Shown here piece by piece: positions 54,413 through 64,000 of a stretch of 64,000 nucleotides of DNA (positions are counted from its first letter, which is position 1; the number at the start of each line of letters is the position of its first letter). The position numbers were made by a program, and so were the translations under genes. Under the pieces are notes generated by a model that saw only the letters and a program-made list of their open reading frames with translations, was not told where the DNA came from and did no database searches. This DNA is from Verrucomicrobiota bacterium (GTDB taxonomy: Bacteria; Auribacterota; JABMQX01; JAFGEW01): positions 1 to 64,000 of the forward strand of contig JAFGEW010000105.1 in NCBI GenBank assembly GCA_016931415.1, in the 5' to 3' direction.

Positions 54413-55439
54413 TACCGCCGGCGCCGCGCGACGCCGAGGCCAGGCGCGGCGTCGAAGCCAGTCCTACTCGGCCATCGTCTGGCGCCAGTTCCGGCGTCAG
54501 AAACTGGCGATGGGGGCGCTCGTCTTCGTCGTGCTGCTGTCCCTCGTGGCGATCTTCGCCGGCTGTATCGCCAACGACCGGCCGATCGTCATGCGTTACC
54601 ACGGCACCCTGTACGTGCCGGCCATCACGACGACGGGCTCGATCGCGGCGACCGACTTCAAGACGGTCGAAGACAACATGGACGACGGCGACTGGGCCGT
54701 CTGGCCGCTCCTGCCCTACGGGCCGGCCGAGAACCGGCTCGAGGAGTTCCTCAAGCCGCCGAGCGCGCGCCACCCACTCGGCACGGACCATCTCGGCCGC
54801 GACGTGCTCGCGCGCATGGTGCATGGCAGCCGGGTGTCGCTCTCGGTCGGCTTCGTCGCCGTCGGCATCTACGTGGTGATCGGCATCTTCTTCGGCAGTC
54901 TGGCCGGCTACTTCCGGGGGTGGGTCGACACCGTGGTCTCGCGCTTCATCGAGATCATCATCTGCTTCCCGAGCTTCTTCCTCATCCTGACGCTGATCGC
55001 GTTTCTGCCGCAGAACATCTACATCATCATGGCCGTCATCGGCTTCACGGGCTGGCCCGGCGTCGCGCGGCTGATTCGAGGTGAGTTTTTCAAGCAGCGC
55101 GAGATGGAATACGTCATGGCCGCGCGCGCTCTCGGGTTGGGCTCGGGCCGGATCATGTTTCGCCACGTGCTGCCCAACTCGCTCGCGCCCGTGCTCGTGA
55201 CCGCCACGTTCGGCATCGCCGGCGCGATCCTGACCGAGTCGGGCCTGAGCTACCTCGGCTTCGGCGTGCCCGAGCCGACGGCGAGCTGGGGCCGCCTGCT
55301 CGCCAGCTCCAAGGAGTTCGTCGACTTTGCGTGGTGGCTCGTCCTGTTCCCCGGCCTCGCCATCTTTGCCACCATCACGTCCTACAACCTCGTCGGCGAA
55401 GCGCTCCGCGACGCCATCGATCCCCGTCTGCGCCAGTAG
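54393..55439 (+). CDS. ABC transporter permease, DppC/OppC type (second copy)
   Basis: A 348-residue inner-membrane protein. It has the DppC N-terminal amphipathic helix (SAIVWRQFRRQKLAMGALV), an extra periplasmic insertion of about 60 residues before LGTDHLGRDVLARMVHGSRV that the copy at 48842 lacks, and the EAA loop EYVMAARALGLGSGRIMFRH. Such longer first loops occur in the YejE/AppC-like subgroup. It is the last gene of the importer locus. The locus has no ATP-binding subunit, so DppD/DppF-type ATPases must be encoded elsewhere. Confidence 0.94.
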   Translation: MNRTSPDTAGAARRRGQARRRSQSYSAIVWRQFRRQKLAMGALVFVVLLSLVAIFAGCIANDRPIVMRYHGTLYVPAITTTGSIAATDFKTVEDNMDDGDWAVWPLLPYGPAENRLEEFLKPPSARHPLGTDHLGRDVLARMVHGSRVSLSVGFVAVGIYVVIGIFFGSLAGYFRGWVDTVVSRFIEIIICFPSFFLILTLIAFLPQNIYIIMAVIGFTGWPGVARLIRGEFFKQREMEYVMAARALGLGSGRIMFRHVLPNSLAPVLVTATFGIAGAILTESGLSYLGFGVPEPTASWGRLLASSKEFVDFAWWLVLFPGLAIFATITSYNLVGEALRDAIDPRLRQ

Positions 55440-55503
55440 GCGCCGCCCGCGGCGGCAGGCGCGTCTCGCGGCAAGAGGCGCCGCCCCGCGCGTTGTACAG
55501 CGA

Positions 55504-55579
55504 AGCCCCCGCAGGGGGCGGCATAGTGCCTTAGTTCGTCGAGCGAATGCGGGTCCGTATGCCGCCCCCTGCGGGGGCT
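55504..55579. repeat. Perfect 22-bp inverted repeat between convergent operons
   Basis: The arms 55504-55525 and 55558-55579 are exact reverse complements with a 32-nt spacer, and each arm is itself a GCCCCC/GGGGGC hairpin. A related, shorter GCCCGC/GCGGGC dyad lies at 55635-55649. Its place between the 3' ends of the importer operon and uvrB fits a bidirectional terminator or a stand-alone palindromic element. There is no T-run. Confidence 0.7.
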
Positions 55580-55685
55580 CCTGTGTGTTGGCGCGACATG
55601 CACCACGGGTTTCCGCCCGAGGCTACAAGATGCCGCCCGCTGCGCGGGCTCGGGATGGGGACGCGTTGCGCGGTGGATGGTGCGC

Positions 55686-57680
<1,995 letters not shown>

Positions 57681-57715
57681 GCGGCCATCCTGTCGGCGTT
57701 GTTGCCGAGCCATGA

Positions 57716-57818
57716 AGTATACCAGATCTGCCGTCGCGTGGGGCGTTCAGCGTTGCGGATGTCCGCGCCGGTGGTCGGGCGAATTCCGGTGTCGCGATCG
57801 TGCCATCGGCGCTATACT
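57716..57818. promoter_or_regulatory. Divergent -10 elements for uvrB and the lipoprotein gene
   Basis: TATACT occurs on the minus strand at 57721-57716, about 36 bases before uvrB, and on the plus strand at 57813-57818, 44 bases before the lipoprotein ATG. Neither has a good -35 at 16-18 nt, so only the -10 elements are supported. I see no SOS (LexA) box of a known type. Confidence 0.35.
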
Positions 57819-57861
57819 GCATCGTTCCTGCTGGCCCTGGTGTTTCGAAAGAGGTGGAACC

Positions 57862-60800
57862 ATGCGTGGCGTCTCGGTGGCTCTTCTCCTTCCCCTCATC
57901 ATGTGTGTTGCGGCATGTGGGATCGGGTCGGATAGGCCTGCACAGGCAGTGCCGGTGTCCGCTCGGCCGGCTCTTGAGCTGGCAGCGCACAAGGAACCGG
58001 GTGCGCTGGGGACCTTTCGGGCGACGTTCTCGTTCCCTGGCGGCCGGGAGCCGGGGCGCGACGTGCTCGTCGTACTTGCGCCGTTCTCGCCGAAGCGCGA
58101 CCATGAGAAGCGGTACGACCCGTCCCGTCTTTTCGACGCGGCAAGCGCCGTCATCGGTGGGTTGCCCAAATCCGACCGCGTCAACATCCTGAGCTGCCAG
58201 GATCTGCTCCACGGCGCGGTATGGTTCCCGAAGGAGTATCCCTTCGTCGAGAACGCCGATGATCTGTTTGTCCAGCCGCGCCTTGCGCTCGATCAGTGGG
58301 CGTCGCCCGCCGAGGCACAAACGGCGTTGGCGATGCTGCGGGAGCACGGCGTCGAGACGGTGCGCAACACGTCGTGGCTCATTGAACTGCTCCGCACTGC
58401 CCATGAAGCGTTCGACGCCACCGACGGACACGTCGACGGCGACAGGCGCGTCAAGGAGCTCATTGTCGTCGCCGATTCGTTCGCACTGCCGCGAAGGAGC
58501 TTCCTGGCCGGTCTGCCCGTCGAGCTTCCTGATATTCGGCTCGAGCCGCTCGATCCCGAGTGGACCTCGGCGCTCTTCTACCGGCTGAGGCGCGACCAGG
58601 TGCACGTCGACTTTGTCGTTGTGACGCCCGATGAGAAACCCAGCTTCTCGCCGAGGCACCTGCGCCGCATGGCTGAATCGACGCGCGGCTTCTACCTCGA
58701 CTGGCCGGACGACGCCGACGGGCGACGGCAGTGCGTCGCGCACATCGCCAAGGGCCTCCATCGCGGGCTCGAGGTTGACTTCGGCAGGAGCGACGCGAAC
58801 TACATCTATACGAACCGCTGGTCGCCGGACGGCGAGCCGGGCTTTGTCGTCTGGGGTCGCTACGTCAAGCCGGGGCGCTGCACGTTCGCGCTGCGCGACA
58901 CGCTCACGGGCGCTGAGTGGCCGTTCGAGGTCGTCCTGCCCGACACGGCATCGCAGCCTGTGCTCGAGGCCGAGTGGGCGCAGCAGCGGCTGGCCGACGG
59001 GCTGTGGCGGCTGGCGACATACGGCCGCGACGATTACCTCACCTACGACCTTCAGCAGCTCGCGCACCGCTACGGCTTCGATCTGCCTGGGGCGCTCGCG
59101 CCATCTCCGTTCGACGAACCAGCCGCGCCCGCCGAAGTCAAGCCGCCGAGCGGCAAAGGCCGGGAGATGGTCGTGCCCACGCTCGATGCCGGCGCTGAAC
59201 TGCCGCCGCACTCGGCGCTCGCCGAGCTGGCGCCTTACGACATGATCTACGTGCGCTACGGCCGGCTGCGCTCCGCCGTGCAACTGCTCGACATGGGCTA
59301 CTTCTACGGCCGTGACGTGGTTCAGGCGCTCGGTCTGCATCCCGACATCACCATGATCGAGGAGAAGGCGCAGACGCAGATGTGCATCCGCGTCTCGCGC
59401 AAACTGACCACGCTCTACGAGGCCGCGATCGCCGAGGTCGCTGTGATCTCAACGGGCGCCACCGTTGCCGCGCCCGGGGCGGCACGAAGCGTTGCACTCG
59501 ACGAGGGCAGCGACATCTGTCTCCTCATGCTCATTAAGAGGCCCCTCGTTTTCCGGCTGCGAATCAACCAGTTCCGCCGCGACGCGCTGGCCCGCTACCC
59601 CGGCACGGCTGTTCGGCGTTTCCGCCACGAGGGCGTCGTCGTGACCGAAACGCTCGGCGAGCACAACGTCGTGCGCTCGTACTTCGCCATGTTCGAGCAC
59701 ACACCTCGCGGCGCGTCGACGGCGCAGACGTTCGCCGTGTGCGGCAACTCGTGGGCCGCCGTGCGGCGCGTCATTGACGTTCACGCCGGCAAAGCACCGA
59801 GCGTTCTGGCGAACGCTGACTTCGCCGAGTTCCGCGCGAAGCTGCCGCTTGCAGGGTTCGAGGACATCGAGACCGGCTCGCAGATCGACGAAAACCTTCT
59901 TGTCTACTTCGGCGAGCCGGCCGTGCTCACGCTTACCGACTGGCGCATCGCGGCGCTCAGAGCTGAGCAGGCGCTGGTCGCCTCGCACCTGCGGCTGCTG
60001 CAGCACGCGCTCCGTGCGTACGAGCGCGATCGCGGCGTGTTGCTCGACGGTGCGCGCTGGCCCACGACAATCGTCACGACACTTGTCGAGGAAGGCTATC
60101 TGCCTGCCTTGCCGTTCCATCCCGGCGTCGGCGCCTACGCCTACGATCCGGATCACCAGGTCTTCTACTCGACGCGCTACGGCCGGCTCGGCTGGCTCAC
60201 GCCGATGGCCGACCTCATTGACCAGATCGGTGAACCCCGGTACGGGACACCGCAGGTCGGCGCGACGGCCGCGCAGCTCGCGTGGACCGACGACCTTGTG
60301 CTTGCACGCGGCGTGACGCGGCCCGACCCGAAAGACTTCAAGTTCGCCCTCCTGCGTGCGCTTGCGGGCGAAGCGACAAGCGACTTCAGCACGTTCGAGG
60401 CGTTTATGGACCGGCCCGGCTTGGCCGTGGCGATGAAGTCGCGCCTGCTTCAGTTCGGCAAGGGTGGGCTCGGCATGTCGAAGACGCAGATCGCGCTGAA
60501 TCTGCTTGCGGGCAAGGTCAGGGGCGAGATCACCACCGCACTCGGCTGGCAGGGCGATGGCGATCCTTTCGCGTGGGCCGACGACGAGATCTGCGTCCTG
60601 CTCGATGCCCAGGCCGGTGACTGGCGCACGGCGCTTGTTGATCCGCCCGTCGCGTTCGGTGTCAAGGTCAAACCGGGCAAGGAAGGCGACTTGGCTCGTG
60701 TGCTTGAGACATCCGCTGCGAGTGCCAGCCGCATTCGCATACGGGGCATCCCCGAAGTTGACATCCTGACGACCGGTGAATGGTCCCTTGTCGTTCCGGA

Positions 60801-61950
60801 CGACAGCCCAGGTCTGCTGACCGTGGCTCGTCACGCGCGCACGCTCGAACGCTGGCCATCCTTCCCCCCGGGTTGGAGCGTGCGCGCTTTCCTGCCCGAG
60901 CGGGGCCACGCCCTTATCCGGTTCAACACGACCTGCCGTGAGGATATGCTCAGGACCGCGCTTGGCCTCTATGGTCCGGCCACGGAGAGCCAGGCCCAGG
61001 CGGTGATGGCCCGGTTCGAGTCGGTCTACGGCAACCGGATCGCCTCGTTCAATCTGGATGGGGTGCCGATGCTCGAGGATGCGCCGCGCCCGGCCGGCAG
61101 CCAGTACTGCATCGATCCCGTGGAACAACGCATTGCGTCGAGCGTCTACGGCTTGCCCGGCGACTACCTCCTCTCGGGGCGCGTGCCGTTCGACGCGGGT
61201 ATCCGCGAAGCGCTCGGGAAGAATGCCCTCGGCTACGGCGTCGTCACCGTGCATGCCGACGCGATTGAGTTTGCCGGCGCCGCGCCGAATCCCGGCACGG
61301 CGGTGTGGGCGAAGGGGCGCCCGAAAAGCTCCGCGGCCGTTGGGCGGCAGGTGCACAACGTGAGGACGACGCGCTCGCTCAGCACGCTCGCCAAGGCCGT
61401 GCGCTCGAACGACGGTTACCTCTGGCGTCTCGGCCTGCGCGGGTTCGAGCTGAACGCGACGTCGTTCGAGCGGCGCCTGACGGGGGACGAGCCACGTGAG
61501 TATGAAGCGCTGAGCGCATGGTCTGCGAGCCCCGACGAGGAGCCAGACTTGTCGAGTTGCCTCCTCCGCAACGCAACACTCTCGTACATGACTCAACACT
61601 ATGATGACTTTGATATGCCGGTCCTTGGCCTTTTTGCTGACGTGATCTTGCTGCAGCGAACCGCCCTGCAGACGGGCAACGCAGTTCGGCATGACGCCCA
61701 TAGCGTCGCCCTGGTCGCGCATTACCTCGGCGACCTCCATGCGCTGACACCGACACCGGAGGATCGCGTGCTCGTCGACGCCACAGCGAAAGTGGCCGGC
61801 TGGGTGCTTATCTGTCGGGGAGATGCAGCCGCCGAGCAGTTGCGTGCGTTTCTTAACACGCCGAGTGGCGATTTCACCTGGCCGGCCGAGACGATCGGGT
61901 ACGTGCGCGACTTCGCACGCGAATGCCTGCGTATCATCGAGAAGGAGTAA
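57862..61950 (+). CDS. Very large putative lipoprotein of unknown function
   Basis: A 1362-residue protein. ATG 57862 follows GAGGTGG. The signal sequence ends in a lipobox (LIMCVAACG, Cys near residue 19), so it is probably a membrane-anchored lipoprotein. Residues about 50-190 resemble a von Willebrand A-like fold (GRDVLVVLAPFSPK, ELIVVADSF), but the metal-site DxSxS is missing. The middle (about 460-720) resembles DUF3352-type periplasmic proteins (LAPYDMIYVRYGRLRSAV, GSDICLLMLIKRPLVFRL, SWAAVRRVIDV). Near residue 700 comes a helix and a pilin/T2SS-like 'EDRG-W-TTLVEEGYLP' style stretch. No catalytic motif is recognised. The next gene starts 17 bases on, so the two are co-transcribed. Confidence 0.75.
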   Translation: MRGVSVALLLPLIMCVAACGIGSDRPAQAVPVSARPALELAAHKEPGALGTFRATFSFPGGREPGRDVLVVLAPFSPKRDHEKRYDPSRLFDAASAVIGGLPKSDRVNILSCQDLLHGAVWFPKEYPFVENADDLFVQPRLALDQWASPAEAQTALAMLREHGVETVRNTSWLIELLRTAHEAFDATDGHVDGDRRVKELIVVADSFALPRRSFLAGLPVELPDIRLEPLDPEWTSALFYRLRRDQVHVDFVVVTPDEKPSFSPRHLRRMAESTRGFYLDWPDDADGRRQCVAHIAKGLHRGLEVDFGRSDANYIYTNRWSPDGEPGFVVWGRYVKPGRCTFALRDTLTGAEWPFEVVLPDTASQPVLEAEWAQQRLADGLWRLATYGRDDYLTYDLQQLAHRYGFDLPGALAPSPFDEPAAPAEVKPPSGKGREMVVPTLDAGAELPPHSALAELAPYDMIYVRYGRLRSAVQLLDMGYFYGRDVVQALGLHPDITMIEEKAQTQMCIRVSRKLTTLYEAAIAEVAVISTGATVAAPGAARSVALDEGSDICLLMLIKRPLVFRLRINQFRRDALARYPGTAVRRFRHEGVVVTETLGEHNVVRSYFAMFEHTPRGASTAQTFAVCGNSWAAVRRVIDVHAGKAPSVLANADFAEFRAKLPLAGFEDIETGSQIDENLLVYFGEPAVLTLTDWRIAALRAEQALVASHLRLLQHALRAYERDRGVLLDGARWPTTIVTTLVEEGYLPALPFHPGVGAYAYDPDHQVFYSTRYGRLGWLTPMADLIDQIGEPRYGTPQVGATAAQLAWTDDLVLARGVTRPDPKDFKFALLRALAGEATSDFSTFEAFMDRPGLAVAMKSRLLQFGKGGLGMSKTQIALNLLAGKVRGEITTALGWQGDGDPFAWADDEICVLLDAQAGDWRTALVDPPVAFGVKVKPGKEGDLARVLETSAASASRIRIRGIPEVDILTTGEWSLVVPDDSPGLLTVARHARTLERWPSFPPGWSVRAFLPERGHALIRFNTTCREDMLRTALGLYGPATESQAQAVMARFESVYGNRIASFNLDGVPMLEDAPRPAGSQYCIDPVEQRIASSVYGLPGDYLLSGRVPFDAGIREALGKNALGYGVVTVHADAIEFAGAAPNPGTAVWAKGRPKSSAAVGRQVHNVRTTRSLSTLAKAVRSNDGYLWRLGLRGFELNATSFERRLTGDEPREYEALSAWSASPDEEPDLSSCLLRNATLSYMTQHYDDFDMPVLGLFADVILLQRTALQTGNAVRHDAHSVALVAHYLGDLHALTPTPEDRVLVDATAKVAGWVLICRGDAAAEQLRAFLNTPSGDFTWPAETIGYVRDFARECLRIIEKE

Positions 61951-61967
61951 GGGGCGGCGCGAGCATC

Positions 61968-63614
61968 ATGGGGCAATTGGCGGCACAGACCGGCGAGCGT
62001 TTTTCGGCGAAGTATGGCGGCTTCCGCGACGGGCCCGTGCTCGCTCTGCGCGAGACTGGGCGTATGCCGCGCCAGGGGCCGAGAGTACCCGAGCGTCTTG
62101 TGGCGTGCCTGTGGTACAGCCAGCGCTTCCTGCGCGACCTCAAGGCCTGCGACGGCCGGCCGGTGACCGTGCTCTCGCCCGGCGTATGGAACCTCGAGGA
62201 AGGCCCGGATTTCAGGCGAGCGGCCGTGCGCCTCGGCGACGAGGTGCTCCAGGGCGACGTCGAGATCCACGTCAACGTGAGCGACTGGACCGCCCACGGC
62301 CACGGCAAGCGCATCGAGTACGCCGGCGTGGCGCTCCACGTCGTGATGTGGAACGATACGGGCGCGACAAGCGTGAGCACGGCCACCGGGCGCCAGGTCC
62401 CGCAGGTTGTGCTCGCCGACGCCCTCACCCAGCCGCTGGCGCGCGTCGAGAAGCAACTCGAGACCGACGACTACCCGTACAGGAAGCGTGCCGGCCTCGG
62501 TGAGTGCGCCGATCTCTTGCGCCGCGTGCGCCGCGCCGAGCTCGTCCGCCTCATCATGCTTGCCGGCGAGTGGCGCATCCAGGAGAAGGCAGCGCGCTAC
62601 ACCGACTGGCTCGGCGAGCACGATCACGACGAGGTGCTCTACCGCGCCGTCATGGAGGCGCTCGGCTACGGCGCGAACAAGGCGGCGATGCTCGCGCTCG
62701 CCGAGCGCGTGCCGCTCGACGCGCTGCGCACGTTCGCCGAGGGCCAGCCGGGGCGTGCCGGCGAGTACGCGATCCAGGCCGCGCTCCTCGAGGTTTCCGG
62801 CCTGCTGCCGGGCGGGCCTGGACCCGGCTGGGACGACGAGTCGAAGCGCTTCCACGCCTTCCTCAGGGGCATCGGCGGCGCCTTCCGCGACGCGCACGCT
62901 GTCGCGGCGATGGACCCTGCCGTGTGGTCAACGGGCGGCCGGCCGGCAAACTCACCGGCACGTCGGATTGCCGCCGCCAGCCTCTGGCTCCAGCGGACGC
63001 GCCGCCAACCGCTGCTCGCGACGATCGCTTCGATCCTCGACGGGCTGAACAACACCGCCGCCCGCTTCGAAGACGACTACCGGCTCTTCCGCCAGAACAT
63101 CGTCACGCGCACCCGCGCCATGCGCGGCAACGCCGTGACCGCCGCCTGCCGCGAGGCGCGCCGCCGCCTCGTCGGCCTGTTCCAGGTCGGCGACGATCCG
63201 TACTGGTCGCACCGCTACGTGCTCGGCGGGCGCAAGCTCGCCAAGCCCGTCGCTCTGCTGGGCGCCTCGCGGCTTGAGGAAATCGTCGTCAACGTCGTCG
63301 TGCCCGTGCTGCTGCTCTACGTGCGGCGCGCGCGGCCCGAGCTCGAGGGCGCGCTGCTCATGCTGTTCCACGCCACGCCCAAGGGCGCCGACAACGCGGT
63401 CACCCGCCAGGTGCGCCACCGGTTCTTCGGCATCCAGGCCGATCCCATCGGGCCCGAGACCGCCGCGCTGCGCCAGGGCCTCCATCAGCTTTTCAGAGAC
63501 TTCTGCGCGAAGGACACGGGCGGTTGTCTCGGCTGCCCGTTCCGCGAAAACCTGGAGAACTGGCTCCATGGCGACACGATCGTGCGCGAGCCGTCGAGCG
63601 AATCGCCTCGCTGA
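61968..63614 (+). CDS. DUF2851 family protein
   Basis: A 548-residue soluble protein of a widespread uncharacterised family. Conserved features are the N-terminal PERLVACLWYSQRF, the SPGVWNLEEGPDFRRA stretch, LQGDVEIHVNVSDWTAHGH and VALHVVMWND, which together suggest a nuclease-like core with conserved Asp, Glu and His residues. The C-terminus has a short Cys cluster (GGCLGCPF after DFCAKDT) that could bind metal or an Fe-S centre. ATG 61968 is used; the ribosome-binding site is weak. It follows the large lipoprotein gene by 17 bases. Confidence 0.88.
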   Translation: MGQLAAQTGERFSAKYGGFRDGPVLALRETGRMPRQGPRVPERLVACLWYSQRFLRDLKACDGRPVTVLSPGVWNLEEGPDFRRAAVRLGDEVLQGDVEIHVNVSDWTAHGHGKRIEYAGVALHVVMWNDTGATSVSTATGRQVPQVVLADALTQPLARVEKQLETDDYPYRKRAGLGECADLLRRVRRAELVRLIMLAGEWRIQEKAARYTDWLGEHDHDEVLYRAVMEALGYGANKAAMLALAERVPLDALRTFAEGQPGRAGEYAIQAALLEVSGLLPGGPGPGWDDESKRFHAFLRGIGGAFRDAHAVAAMDPAVWSTGGRPANSPARRIAAASLWLQRTRRQPLLATIASILDGLNNTAARFEDDYRLFRQNIVTRTRAMRGNAVTAACREARRRLVGLFQVGDDPYWSHRYVLGGRKLAKPVALLGASRLEEIVVNVVVPVLLLYVRRARPELEGALLMLFHATPKGADNAVTRQVRHRFFGIQADPIGPETAALRQGLHQLFRDFCAKDTGGCLGCPFRENLENWLHGDTIVREPSSESPR

Positions 63615-63941
63615 CGCCCACGGTGGCCCCGGCCTGTCTCGCGGCGGCCAGTTTGGAGTCAAGGCCGGGATCGTCGTCGGTGTTCTCGACATGTCACAAG
63701 GCAACCGGGCGCACTAACAATGGAACCCGCTCAATACGGATGACGTACTACACTGACGTGCTCAACTCCGGCTGGTCCGGTTGAGAAGGCTGATGGGCTC
63801 GTTCAAGCCCGGCGTTGTGGCGTTGAGCATCCATAGCCGCTCTCTATTGCCTGGCCTTTGAGCGGGCGCTTGTTCCTGAGGGCATACGGCTGCATGACGG
63901 GATCGGCGGATCCGATGACACACGACTTGAGGAGTGAGACG
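63615..63941. other. Non-coding gap, upstream region of the last gene
   Basis: 327 bases without a credible gene. TTGCCT at 63847-63852 could be a -35, but no fitting -10 follows. The only clear signal is the ribosome-binding site GAGGAG near 63929. Confidence 0.35.
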
Positions 63942-64000
63942 ATGAGACGAACGGCTGCGATGATCGTGGCACTTGTGCTGTGCGCCATGTGCCATACGGG
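63942..64000 (+). CDS. Start of an exported protein (truncated by the window end)
   Basis: ATG 63942 follows GAGGAGTGAG at good spacing. The 19 codons visible (MRRTAAMIVALVLCAMCHT) read as a signal sequence: two arginines, then a hydrophobic run with cysteines that could form a lipobox. Nothing of the mature protein is in the window. Confidence 0.6.
   Translation, partial: MRRTAAMIVALVLCAMCHT

Overview
The window is a dense stretch of GC-rich chromosome (roughly 65% G+C by eye) from a bacterium. No marker gene fixes the phylum. RNase HIII, a DUF2851 protein, long carboxypeptidase-regulatory-repeat and lipoprotein genes, many carbohydrate-active enzymes, Rhs (YD-repeat) debris, and intergenic hairpins of the 'cacgggc/gcccgtg' and 'cacggag' kinds are the mix often seen in uncultured Planctomycetes/Verrucomicrobia-like or Hydrogenedentes-like genomes. 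That placement is inference. I saw no tRNA, rRNA, CRISPR array, intact insertion sequence or phage gene.

Layout. 1-5.7 kb (+): the 3' end of mutS2, then hisA-hisF-hisI, a small basic protein, dtd, a secreted protein and surE. 6-11.4 kb: a 1099-residue membrane-anchored repeat protein, and convergent to it a secreted glycoside hydrolase. 11.5-15.3 kb (+): a GlcF-like Fe-S protein translationally coupled to an XPD/DinG-type helicase carrying an N-terminal RecB/Cas4-like nuclease motif set. 15.3-23.8 kb (-): recG and rnhC, then the run purB / BshC-like protein / LysM-amidase / TPR-histidine kinase. 23.9-29.5 kb: a divergent sugar locus with a GH36-like alpha-galactosidase (-), a Na+/solute symporter and a GH3 hexosaminidase (+). 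29.7-35.3 kb: an S9-type peptidase, a solitary hisG, a LarA/DUF2088 protein and a small hypothetical gene with a clear Rho-independent terminator.

35.3-39.3 kb is a scrambled accessory island. It has Rhs fragments on both strands, a broken RAYT transposase, a two-domain Imm26-like/DUF4240 protein (candidate immunity protein) and a TPR protein. 39.4-43.7 kb (-) is a tight operon of inositol-phosphate synthase, a PfkB kinase, a Gfo/Idh/MocA oxidoreductase and a sugar-nucleotide-type epimerase. A perfect 18-bp palindrome lies upstream of it, and beyond that a decayed sugar-porter gene. 45.3-48.7 kb (-) is a glycoside hydrolase/glycosyltransferase pair. 48.8-55.4 kb (+) is a peptide/opine-type ABC importer locus with two paralogous binding proteins and three permeases but no ATPase. 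55.7-64 kb: uvrB (-), a 1362-residue lipoprotein and a DUF2851 protein (+), and the first codons of another exported protein.

Taken together this is ordinary histidine, purine and DNA-repair housekeeping mixed with polysaccharide scavenging. The most unusual parts are the inositol-phosphate operon, the Rhs/immunity island and the nuclease-helicase fusion. Putative sigma70-type promoters with a 16-17 nt spacer can be read in front of most operons and agree with the operon boundaries.
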